Shown piece by piece: positions 1 through 5,619 of a stretch of DNA of 7,696 nt. Where the stretch lies: the NCBI GenBank assembly GCA_030830725.1, contig JAURMN010000098.1, positions 1-7,696 on the forward strand. Reading direction: 5' to 3'. The DNA comes from Balneolales bacterium. Lineage in GTDB: Bacteria; Bacteroidota; Rhodothermia; Balneolales; Balneolaceae. The position numbers and the translations under genes are program-made. How positions within the stretch are numbered: position 1 is the stretch's first letter; each line of letters opens with the position of its first letter. The notes under the pieces were generated by a model. That model saw nothing but the letters and a program-made list of their open reading frames with translations, searched no databases and was not told the origin of the DNA.

Positions 1-291
1 GGAAAGGCTGATTTTGATGATCAAGCAGGCCTGTTTCACGGCGAAGTGATAGATCTTAACGATGTGATTACGTTTCAAGGAACTACTGTTCAGGGGTTAA
101 TTACCTCATTTAGAGAATCTGTAGACGATTACCTGAAGTTTTGTGAAGAGCGAGGCGAAGAACCGGAACGACCATTTTCCGGCAAACTACTTCTGAGAAT
201 GACGCCCTCGATACATAAAAAAGTGTATATCGAAGCTACCCGAGCAGGTAAATCTATCAATGAGTTTATCTTGGATAGGTTATCTGGATAA
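1..291 (+). CDS. hicB: HicB family antitoxin, 5'-truncated by the window edge
   Basis: Reading frame 1 is open from the first base to the TAA at 289-291, giving 96 residues. The visible start (GKADFDDQAG, then LFHGEVIDL) already lies inside the HicB fold, so only about ten N-terminal residues seem to be missing; the GTG at 46 is internal. The N-terminal half matches the partial RNase-H-like HicB domain (DVITFQGTTV, then SVDDYLKFCEERGEEPERPFSGK). The last 35 residues or so (KLLLRMTPSIHKKVYIEATR, AGKSINEFILDRL) look like a ribbon-helix-helix DNA-binding domain. In the family, HicB neutralises the HicA mRNA interferase and represses the operon. No hicA lies downstream in the window, so a partner would have to be to the left; an orphan HicB is also possible. 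The family call is firm; a working toxin-antitoxin pair is not shown. Confidence 0.85.
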   Translation, partial: GKADFDDQAGLFHGEVIDLNDVITFQGTTVQGLITSFRESVDDYLKFCEERGEEPERPFSGKLLLRMTPSIHKKVYIEATRAGKSINEFILDRLSG

Positions 292-317
292 AATTATTTA
301 GTTGATTCTCTCATTAC

Positions 318-767
318 ATGAACGAACTCGAACTCATCATTGACTTTCACGCGGACGGAAACCGTCAGGGACCTGGTTCCACCGAAGATACACTCCTAGC
401 ATTGCGACTTATTGAGGAGGATAGGGGTAAGCAAGATTCACCGTTAAACATCGCCGACACTGGTTGTGGAACGGGTTCTCATACTCTCATACTGGCTCAC
501 AACAACTTCTTGACGCCAAGTTTACGGCAGTCGACTTATTCCCAGAATTTCTCAATAAGCTCAATTCCGAAGCCGAGCTTCAGGGGCTAAGCCATCGAAT
601 TCAGACTCTTGAAACCTCGATGGACGCATTACCCTTTTCTGAAGAGCACTCCGATTGTTCACTATTCGGAATCAAAGGCATTGCACGACAATCTCGACGA
701 GTTCGAGTTATTTCAAAAAAATCAGGCGTATTACAGCTACGGATTTTATGTAGCACGGAAGGTGTGA
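318..767 (+). pseudogene. Class I SAM-dependent methyltransferase, frameshifted and internally deleted
   Basis: Three pieces of one methyltransferase follow in order. Frame 3 from ATG 318 gives MNELELIIDFHADGNRQGPG and the SAM-binding motif I IADTGCGTG, ending near LAHN. About base 501-512 the homology moves to frame 2 (DAKFTAVDLFPEFLNKL, then LETSMDALPFSEEHSD), as after a one-base deletion. Near 648-660 it returns to frame 3 with the C-terminal tail (HYSESKALHDNLDEFELFQK, then YYSYGFYVARKV) and a TGA at 765-767. Family members are about 250 residues; only about 150 remain, so roughly 100 residues between motif II and the tail (the usual region starting DLIWSEGAIY) are lost. Both lesions destroy function. 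No Shine-Dalgarno is visible. The substrate of the intact ancestor cannot be told. A sequencing error could explain the first shift but not the deletion. Confidence 0.86.
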
Positions 768-956
768 GTGGTACTTCCAACATTTCCCTAGAAAATTATT
801 TTTCCATTCCCATCCCAAATCCGCTGTAGTGTTCAGATAATTTCATAATATTAACCCCGTTTTAAACCGTGGAATCTATACGCATTCCACAAACCAAAAA
901 AAGGAGTCCATCCTCCGGTAACTACCGGGTCATCGAAATCCTCTAGTTTTACATTA
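768..956 (+). other. Hairpin-rich leader upstream of the agmatinase operon
   Basis: This 189-base gap probably contains the promoter and 5' leader of the agmatinase gene. Its first part is AT-rich (around 830-856). Three short hairpins follow: GTGGAAT/ATTCCAC at 869-890 with an eight-base loop, GGAG/CTCC at 903-916, and CCGGT/ACCGG at 915-928 with a four-base loop. The GGAG inside the second hairpin is about 50 bases from the TTG start, so it is not a normal ribosome site for that gene. I do not recognise a known riboswitch class, and no T-run follows the hairpins on the plus strand. Frame 3 is open from 855 into the agmatinase gene but holds no ATG, GTG or TTG before 957. Confidence 0.4.
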
Positions 957-1805
957 TTGAATAAAACGTTCGCAGACATCCCTGCCGAATTCGCACAATA
1001 CGATTCAACGCAGGTGATCTTGCTACCCGTGCCTTACGATGGCACAAGCACTTATGGAAAAGGAGCTGACAAAGGGCCCGACGCCCTGTTGGATGCTGCC
1101 ACGAATGTCGAGCTCTACGACATCGAAACCGATTCAGAAGTCTACCAAAAGGGCATTTACCTCGCCCCCGCAGTAACCGAAGATCGCTCTCCCGAGCAAA
1201 TGGTCGACGCGGTAGAAAAAGAGGTAACCCACTATATTAATGAAGGCAAATATGTCACCCTATTGGGCGGTGAACACTCGATCTCGATTGGGTCGATTAG
1301 GGCGTTTCGTAAAGCCTATCCTGATTTGACCGTCTTGCAGATTGATGCGCATTCTGATTTACGCCCCGAGTACCATGGTTCAGCCTGCAACCATGCTTGC
1401 GCCCTTCACGAAGCCTCCAAAACCTGTAATCTCGTGCAGGTGGGAATTCGCAGTATGGACAGCGTGGAACTTCCCTTCCTGAATAAGGAAAAACTGTTTA
1501 CCTCCTATCGGATCCGCGCTGAAAAAGACTGGATGCAACAGGTGGTGGATCAAATCGGTCCAAAGGTCTACATCACGATTGACCTCGATGCATTTGATCC
1601 GGCGATTATGCCGTCGACGGGGACACCTGAACCAGGTGGATTATTCTGGAATGAAACCCTGGATCTTCTCAAGATGGTGTTCCGCAACAGCGAAGTCGTT
1701 GGATTTGACATCGTGGAACTCGCACCCATGGAAGGTCTATCCGCACCAGATTTTATGGCGGCGAAGCTCTATTACAAACTTCTGTCTTACCAATTTCATC
1801 TCTAA
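957..1805 (+). CDS. speB: Agmatinase (agmatine ureohydrolase)
   Basis: The 282-residue product belongs to the ureohydrolase (arginase/agmatinase) family. Agmatinase hydrolyses agmatine to putrescine and urea in the cytoplasm, using two Mn ions. All metal-site motifs are visible: GGEHS (His107), DAHSD (Asp130, His132, Asp134) and DLDAFDP (Asp209, Asp211, Asp214). The N-terminal VPYDGTSTYGKGADKGP segment and EYHGSACNHACALHEA (from residue 138) also fit. It is close to the Bacteroidota type by pattern. TTG 957 is the only usable start: frame 3 runs open upstream but lacks ATG/GTG/TTG, and known relatives begin near the NKTFADIP segment. Arginine decarboxylase, which would supply agmatine, is not in the window. 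The deoxyhypusine-synthase-like gene starts 13 bases after the stop, so the two are very likely cotranscribed. Arginase or formiminoglutamase activity is less likely. Confidence 0.95.
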   Translation: MNKTFADIPAEFAQYDSTQVILLPVPYDGTSTYGKGADKGPDALLDAATNVELYDIETDSEVYQKGIYLAPAVTEDRSPEQMVDAVEKEVTHYINEGKYVTLLGGEHSISIGSIRAFRKAYPDLTVLQIDAHSDLRPEYHGSACNHACALHEASKTCNLVQVGIRSMDSVELPFLNKEKLFTSYRIRAEKDWMQQVVDQIGPKVYITIDLDAFDPAIMPSTGTPEPGGLFWNETLDLLKMVFRNSEVVGFDIVELAPMEGLSAPDFMAAKLYYKLLSYQFHL

Positions 1806-1818
1806 TCCCATTACGTCA

Positions 1819-2790
1819 ATGAACCAACCTATTCGTTCCTTCATGGAAAAACACTTTTTGCACTTCAACGCAGCTTCTGTAGTGGATGCGGCAAAAGGGT
1901 ATGAAGCTCACCTGGCTTCCGGTAAAAAAATGCTGATTTCGTTAGCCGGTGCTATGAGTACAGCGGAATTGGGGATCTCGTTGGCGGAAATGATCCGTCA
2001 GGACAAGGTGCACATTATTTCGTGTACTGGAGCGAACTTGGAAGAGGATTTGATGAATTTGGTGGCGCACAACAGTTACAAGCGCGTGCCACATTATCAG
2101 GATTTGAGCCCTCAGGAAGAGTGGGAACTGCTTGAGCAGGGGTTGAACCGTGTCACAGATACCTGTATTCCAGAAGAGGAGGCCTTCCGTCGCCTTCAAA
2201 AGCATATTTTCCAGATTTGGAAAGAGGCAGATGTAGCAGGTGAGCGCTTTTTCCCACATGAATACATGTATAAGCTTTTGCTTTCCGGCGCACTCGAGCA
2301 GTATTACGAAATCGATCCTAAAAACTCTTGGATGTTGGCTGCAGCTGAGAAAAACTTGCCAATTATTGTGCCGGGTTGGGAAGATTCCACGATGGGTAAC
2401 ATTTTTGCTTCCTATTGTATAAAGGGTGAGTTAAATCCATCTTTGGTAAAATCCGGAATCGAATACATGATGTGGTTGGCAGATTATTACACTGAAACTG
2501 CAGGCGACGAGGGCATCGGATTCTTCCAAATTGGAGGAGGGATTGCAGGTGATTTCCCGATATGTGTGGTGCCGATGCTGTATCAAGACATGGAGCGCGA
2601 AGACACACCGTTTTGGAGTTACTTCTGCCAGATATCCGATTCTACAACCAGCTATGGCTCTTATTCAGGCGCGATTCCCAACGAAAAAATCACGTGGGGT
2701 AAACTCGGAATTGAGACTCCAAAATTCGTGATCGAATCGGATGCAACGATCGTGGCCCCATTGATTTTCGCTTGGCTGCTCGGGGAGTAA
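1819..2790 (+). CDS. Deoxyhypusine synthase family protein, probable polyamine aminobutyl transferase
   Basis: The 323-residue protein aligns by eye with deoxyhypusine synthase throughout. Landmarks are LAGAMSTAELG (42-52), ISCTGANLEEDLMNLVAHNS (67-86), VPGWEDSTMGNIFASY (184-199), FFQIGGGIAGDF (235-246) and NEKITWGK (288-295). Lys295 matches the catalytic lysine of human DHS (Lys329, in a VSWGK context) that carries the aminobutyl group; the GGG stretch belongs to the NAD site. In eukaryotes and archaea DHS moves the butylamine group of spermidine to a lysine of eIF5A/aIF5A. Bacteria lack that target, and DHS relatives elsewhere (for example plant homospermidine synthase) act on free polyamines. 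With agmatinase just upstream, a role in making or remodelling spermidine or homospermidine is the best inference. ATG 1819 is preferred because MNQPIRSFMEKH matches the usual N-terminus; longer upstream reading overlaps speB. No Shine-Dalgarno is seen. Confidence 0.93.
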   Translation: MNQPIRSFMEKHFLHFNAASVVDAAKGYEAHLASGKKMLISLAGAMSTAELGISLAEMIRQDKVHIISCTGANLEEDLMNLVAHNSYKRVPHYQDLSPQEEWELLEQGLNRVTDTCIPEEEAFRRLQKHIFQIWKEADVAGERFFPHEYMYKLLLSGALEQYYEIDPKNSWMLAAAEKNLPIIVPGWEDSTMGNIFASYCIKGELNPSLVKSGIEYMMWLADYYTETAGDEGIGFFQIGGGIAGDFPICVVPMLYQDMEREDTPFWSYFCQISDSTTSYGSYSGAIPNEKITWGKLGIETPKFVIESDATIVAPLIFAWLLGE

Positions 2791-2792
2791 TT

Positions 2793-2845
2793 CTCGCTAA
2801 AGGACGTTTATAGATGTCTATTACGGTCACTCTATAAATGGCGAG
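2793..2845. repeat. Extended imperfect inverted repeat after the DHS-like gene
   Basis: CTCGC (2793-2797) pairs with GCGAG (2841-2845), and inside it TTTATAG (2807-2813) pairs with CTATAAA (2832-2838). The inner loop is 18 bases; the two stems are separated by nine bases on the left and two on the right. It begins three bases after the stop of the DHS-like gene, so it could form a transcript-end hairpin that slows 3' decay. No T-run follows, so it is not a canonical intrinsic terminator. The arms are short enough to be partly chance. Confidence 0.35.
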
Positions 2846-3154
2846 TGATTCCGGAAAAAAGTAGCTATGACTTCAAAAGAATGATTGTAAGCAGCAGCAA
2901 ATTTCTTAAAATGGTTAGGTATTAGGCCAAATAATCTTTCTTTTAGGGATAGAAGATTTGCAATGATCAGACTAGGTCTCTTGGAATATGAAATGTCTCA
3001 AGTGCAAACATACATGGAAAAGAACAAAATGGCAGGAATATGTCTCTTTTCTTGCTAAGTGTCCGAAGTGTAAATCTAGATGGGTTCTTAGGTATTAGCT
3101 TTTAAATTGAATAGAAAAAGCAAAAGTTTCACCTATGTTTTACCATAACCCCTA
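2846..3154. other. Gene-poor convergence zone
   Basis: Between the inverted repeat and the tRNA terminator I see no conserved protein on either strand apart from the 36-residue Cys-pair frame at 2988-3098. The 11-mer TTAGGTATTAG occurs twice (2915-2925 and 3088-3098), the second forming the end of that small frame. The base composition is more AT-rich than in the flanking genes, as is common near tRNA genes that take up and lose foreign DNA. Confidence 0.4.
2988..3098 (+). CDS. Possible 36-residue zinc-ribbon microprotein
   Basis: ATG 2988 opens a 36-residue frame ending at TAG 3096-3098. It holds two Cys pairs in the right spacing for a small zinc ribbon: CLKC at residues 3-6 and CPKC at 25-28, with aromatic and basic residues between and after them (HTWKRTKW, SRWVLRY). 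Starting MKCLKC and ending shortly after CPKC resembles the short stand-alone zinc-ribbon proteins often missed by gene callers. An in-frame TAG at 2973 limits any upstream extension. A weak GGA lies a few bases before the ATG. No partner gene is adjacent; it sits alone between the DHS-like gene and the terminator. It could be a real metal-binding or nucleic-acid-binding microprotein, a remnant of a larger zinc-finger gene, or chance. Confidence 0.42.
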   Translation: MKCLKCKHTWKRTKWQEYVSFLAKCPKCKSRWVLRY

Positions 3155-3197
3155 TAAAAAAAGCCTATCTCGTTATTAAGCAACAAGATAGGCTTTT
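3155..3197 (-). terminator. Intrinsic terminator of the tRNA-Leu transcript
   Basis: A perfect 12-bp stem, AAAAGCCTATCT/AGATAGGCTTTT (arms 3186-3197 and 3159-3170), encloses a 15-base loop. Read on the minus strand it begins seven bases after the tRNA 3' end and its second arm runs into a stretch of six or more T, the classic rho-independent layout. On the plus strand the second arm ends in four T, so it may also stop read-through from the speB operon. It separates the two converging gene groups. Confidence 0.82.
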
Positions 3198-3204
3198 GAG
3201 TGTG

Positions 3205-3288
3205 TGCCCTGGACTGGAGTCGAACCAGCACGCCGTTTCCAGCACTACCCCCTCAAGATAGCGTGTCTACCAATTTCACCACCAGGGC
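3205..3288 (-). tRNA. tRNA-Leu, anticodon GAG
   Basis: The reverse strand folds as an 84-nt class II tRNA. The acceptor stem is GCCCTGG with CCAGGGC and discriminator A73. The D arm is GTG/CAC around AAATTGGTAGA. The anticodon stem CTATC/GGTAG holds loop TTGAGGG, so the anticodon is GAG, reading CUC/CUU leucine codons. A long variable arm (about 15 nt, TGCTGGAAACGGCGT) is typical of tRNA-Leu. The T arm GCTGG-TTCGACT-CCAGT completes the fold. CCA is not encoded (CAC follows A73), so CCA must be added after transcription. It lies 128 bases downstream of the TPR gene on the same strand. TATCTTTT (complement of 3306-3313), about 20 bases before the 5' end, could be a promoter -7 element of the Bacteroidota type, but this is weak. 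Confidence 0.97.
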
Positions 3289-3416
3289 AGCATCTTAAAG
3301 GACGTAAAAGATAACACTTTTTTGTGAAGAAAAAGTATGGTACTCGACTCGAAACAAAGTACTCTTCGACCAAGCTTATCCGAGTCATTTTCAATTTCCG
3401 TAGAGTAGTATATCTC

Positions 3417-3965
3417 TCACTCTTCGAGCTGCTTCTGCGCATACTCATTATCCGGATCCATCTTCAACACTTGCTCGTAATAGGTACGGGCTTTGTCATG
3501 ATCTCCACCTTTTTTCATGATGTCCCCCATCAGGATCCAGTTCTCCACGTCTGACGGATTTTGTTTGATGCGTCCGATCAGATATTGTAATGCTTCGCCA
3601 CCTTTTTCTTCGAGGAACATGCAAAGGACAAGATTTCGGTGTGCCACAGCCAAATCTTGAAGTGAAATAGCCCGTTCGATGTCTTCACGAGCTTCTTTTA
3701 ACGCCTCTTTTTGGAGATATGCATACCCTCTCAAGTTATAGAGGCGAGCACTTTCCGGGTCCAACGCCAAGGCCTTATTCAGGGCCTTTATGCTGGGATC
3801 CCACTGATTAAGTTTTTGCATCACCTCAGCTTCAAGGGCAAATCCCTCCGGAGCATCTGGCTTCTCTTTTTGAATCTGGCGGGACACATCGAGCGCATGA
3901 TCAATGTCATCTTCATGCAAGAGTCGATATCCCTCTTCAATTTGTTCTTCTATCGTCATAGTCAT
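3417..3965 (-). CDS. Tetratricopeptide repeat protein
   Basis: A 182-residue protein consisting almost wholly of TPR helices. Clear units run about 7-37, 40-73 (with AIKALNKALALDP-like spacing: IKALNKALALDPES), 74-106 (LYNLRGYAYLQKEALKEARE) and 141-174 (ENWILMGDIMKKGGDHDKAR, YYEQVLKMDPDN); the stretch 107-140 may be a divergent unit. No signal peptide, membrane segment or enzyme domain is seen, so it is likely a cytoplasmic protein-binding scaffold with unknown partner. The ATG at 3963-3965 is used; a second ATG two codons later is equally possible. It follows the small membrane protein by 54 bases on the same strand, which allows cotranscription. High-scoring TPR repeats give the family but not the role. 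Confidence 0.87.
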   Translation of the reverse strand: MTMTIEEQIEEGYRLLHEDDIDHALDVSRQIQKEKPDAPEGFALEAEVMQKLNQWDPSIKALNKALALDPESARLYNLRGYAYLQKEALKEAREDIERAISLQDLAVAHRNLVLCMFLEEKGGEALQYLIGRIKQNPSDVENWILMGDIMKKGGDHDKARTYYEQVLKMDPDNEYAQKQLEE

Positions 3966-4019
3966 GTTTAAAACAGGGTTACTTCGTCAATTCTGCACAG
4001 CGTTGCTTGTGATTTTTAC

Positions 4020-4253
4020 TTATTTAGAATCCTTAATCTCTTCAAATTCAGCTTCCTCCATCTTCGAAACGTCCAATTTTTTGGAGGCGCGAGTTCCAGA
4101 CCCACCAGCCTGAAAGCTATCCCCGCTTCGACGACTGCCACCAGCTGCTTCAGCCTCACGAGCCGCCCGTCCCATCGCAGAAATTCGCATAATAAACCGC
4201 GCCCATCGAAAGATGAGATAGAAAAAAGCGGCAAGTAAAATCCAGCGAATCAT
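4020..4253 (-). CDS. Small single-pass membrane protein, DUF4834-like
   Basis: The 77-residue product begins with one hydrophobic helix (MIRWILLAAFFYLIFRWARF, residues 1-20), followed by a basic then Gly/Ser-rich linker and an acidic tail (SKMEEAEFEEIKDSK). This layout, a short N-terminal anchor and an acidic end of the EYVDFEEVK kind, resembles the DUF4834 small proteins found in Bacteroidota, but the match is by pattern only. The function is unknown; the C-terminal tail is probably cytoplasmic. It starts 12 bases after the deoxynucleoside kinase stop, so it is almost certainly in the same transcript. ATG 4251-4253 is the natural start because the anchor begins there. A different frame of similar length covers the same bases but lacks a sensible membrane segment. 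Confidence 0.65.
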   Translation of the reverse strand: MIRWILLAAFFYLIFRWARFIMRISAMGRAAREAEAAGGSRRSGDSFQAGGSGTRASKKLDVSKMEEAEFEEIKDSK

Positions 4254-4265
4254 AACACTTAAATC

Positions 4266-4907
4266 TTACGGAATAATATGAATCTGCGTATTCCCACGAA
4301 TAGGTTGCTCAAAAATCTGCTCTTCAATGTAGGCAAAGTGCTCCGGATTGCCCACAAAATCTACTTCTGTGGTATTGATAATCATTAGTGGAGCCTGGGT
4401 GTAATGATAAAAATAATGATTATAGGCATCGCTGAGTTCTTGCAAATACGTCGGGCTCATATCCCGCTCATAATCTCGGCCCCTAGCTTTAATATTTTGC
4501 ATTAAGCGATCAACAGAACTCTGCAGATAAATCACTAAATCTGGTTTGGCTGAAACACCAGTCATGATATTGAAAATCGAATCGTACAATCCCAATTCTT
4601 CATCATCCAAGTTTAAGCGCGCGAAAATCCGGTCTTTTTCAAAGATATAATCGGATATCGAAAATGAGTGAAAAAGGTCTTTCGTTTGGAGCTGTTGTTG
4701 TTGTTTAAAACGGCTTGCCAGAAAGGATAGCTGCGTTTGAAATGCAAAACGCTGACGATCTTCGTAAAAGCGTGCTAGAAATGGATTATCCTCAAACTGT
4801 TCCAATACCACGCGAGCACTGTACTTTTCGGCTAGCATGGAAGCCAACGTCGTTTTTCCTGCTCCGATAACACCTTCAATAGCAATAAAATCGAACTGAT
4901 TGGGCAT
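4266..4907 (-). CDS. Deoxynucleoside kinase
   Basis: A 213-residue P-loop kinase of the deoxynucleoside/deoxyguanosine kinase family. It phosphorylates deoxynucleosides to dNMPs for dNTP salvage in the cytoplasm. The P-loop GVIGAGKT spans residues 12-19. The dNK-type FEDNPFLARFYED follows at 38-50, then an SDYIFEKDRIFA motif at 85-96 (equivalent of the substrate-site DRS/ERS region) and the arginine-rich lid ARGRDYERD at 141-149. VIYLQSS (125-131) is the usual core strand. The length is normal for the family. The exact substrate (dG/dA or dC) cannot be read. The gene is separated from folK by 103 bases, so it may have its own promoter as well as read-through from dnaA-folB-folK. Thymidylate kinase is a less likely alternative because of the NPFL and SDY motifs. 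Confidence 0.91.
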   Translation of the reverse strand: MPNQFDFIAIEGVIGAGKTTLASMLAEKYSARVVLEQFEDNPFLARFYEDRQRFAFQTQLSFLASRFKQQQQLQTKDLFHSFSISDYIFEKDRIFARLNLDDEELGLYDSIFNIMTGVSAKPDLVIYLQSSVDRLMQNIKARGRDYERDMSPTYLQELSDAYNHYFYHYTQAPLMIINTTEVDFVGNPEHFAYIEEQIFEQPIRGNTQIHIIP

Positions 4908-4947
4908 GAATGAGAATGATGGATAGTGATTCAGAAAAAGAAGTCAT

Positions 4948-4962
4948 ACACTCAGCGAGTGT
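4948..4962. repeat. Short perfect palindrome between folK and the kinase gene
   Basis: ACACTC and GAGTGT form a 6-bp perfect inverted repeat around AGC. It lies 41 bases upstream of the kinase ATG and 48 bases after the folK stop. It may be an operator or a weak hairpin in the transcript. On the minus strand a T-rich stretch appears only several bases after the stem, so a terminator is unconvincing. The GAGTGTA half also occurs once more just downstream of the folK stop. Confidence 0.3.
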
Positions 4963-5010
4963 GGCTCCTGAATTTCGACAGATAAAATACACTCTTTTAC
5001 CGGCTTTTGC

Positions 5011-5619
5011 TCACCAGTGAAGTGTAGTTTTTTTTAGGGTCAGCGGTTCAGCATGATTAAGCATCACTTGTATGGGTGTGAGATGAATTGGATCGATCCA
5101 ATTCGGTTCAATCTCTTGTAAGGGAGCCAGCACAAACCATCGTTTCGAATATTCCGGATGTGGAATCGTAAGATTGTCTTGTTGAACCGATAAGGCTTTT
5201 TTTGTTTCGGTTTGCCATTCTAAGAGATCCTCCTGATGAGGCAGTGGTTCTTTATGCTCATGATTTCGCGGCAACACATATGCGGCAATAATATCAAGGT
5301 CAAGCACTCTTGGCCCCCAGCGTTCCGGGTTTTTCGGCCGGCCACATTCCCGTTCAAATGACTTAAGCTTTTGCAAAAGGGAGATGGACGATCCAGCCAT
5401 GTCCTCTTCTGTTCCCTCCCATACAATCCTCGCAACGGCATTCAAAAAAGGATATTTCGACGGCCCTACGGGATCTGTCTCCCAAATGGAAGACTTGACA
5501 GCAGGCGCCGCAGAAATAGATTCCAAAAAAGCCCCGGCTCGTTTTAGCATAGCGTCGCGATCGCCTAGATTGGATCCCGCGGCTACGATTACTTCGATAA
5601 GTTGACCCGAGCGGCTCAC
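5011..5619 (-). CDS. folK: 2-amino-4-hydroxy-6-hydroxymethyldihydropteridine pyrophosphokinase (HPPK)
   Basis: HPPK transfers pyrophosphate from ATP to 6-hydroxymethyl-7,8-dihydropterin in folate synthesis. The 202-residue product shows AGSNLGDRD (14-22), WETDPVG...YPFLNAVARI (46-65), the signature RWGPRVLDLDII (100-111, with Asp107 and Asp109 as Mg ligands) and IPHPEYSKRWFVLAPLQEI (152-170). It is longer than the E. coli enzyme (about 159 residues); part of the excess is an acidic/polar insertion at about 117-148. Homology starts at LIEVIVAAGSNLGD, so the open frame that extends to 5817 is not coding. The best start is GTG 5617-5619, overlapping the folB TGA in GTGA, a typical translational-coupling junction. 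It lies directly downstream of folB, which makes the substrate for this step. Confidence 0.94.
   Translation of the reverse strand: MSRSGQLIEVIVAAGSNLGDRDAMLKRAGAFLESISAAPAVKSSIWETDPVGPSKYPFLNAVARIVWEGTEEDMAGSSISLLQKLKSFERECGRPKNPERWGPRVLDLDIIAAYVLPRNHEHKEPLPHQEDLLEWQTETKKALSVQQDNLTIPHPEYSKRWFVLAPLQEIEPNWIDPIHLTPIQVMLNHAEPLTLKKTTLHW

Noticed and set aside
900..906. AAAGGAG as ribosome binding site for agmatinase
   Set aside because: It is about 50 bases from the TTG start and lies in a hairpin; no start codon follows at a workable distance.
866..940. Guanidine or SAM type riboswitch, or tRNA-like remnant
   Set aside because: The loops lack the ACGR signature of guanidine-II and no known core could be matched; the GGTCATCGAAATCC stretch only loosely resembles a T arm.
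1579..1818. Long plus-strand extension upstream of the DHS-like ATG
   Set aside because: It overlaps well-conserved agmatinase codons in another frame and shows no family homology; the DHS-like N-terminus begins at 1819.
1942..2259. Minus-strand 105-residue frame inside the DHS-like gene
   Set aside because: A shadow of the conserved coding sequence on the other strand.
2915..3098. Repeat of TTAGGTATTAG 173 bases apart
   Set aside because: Only two short copies in AT-rich sequence with no third unit or flanking similarity; probably chance or a minor duplication remnant.
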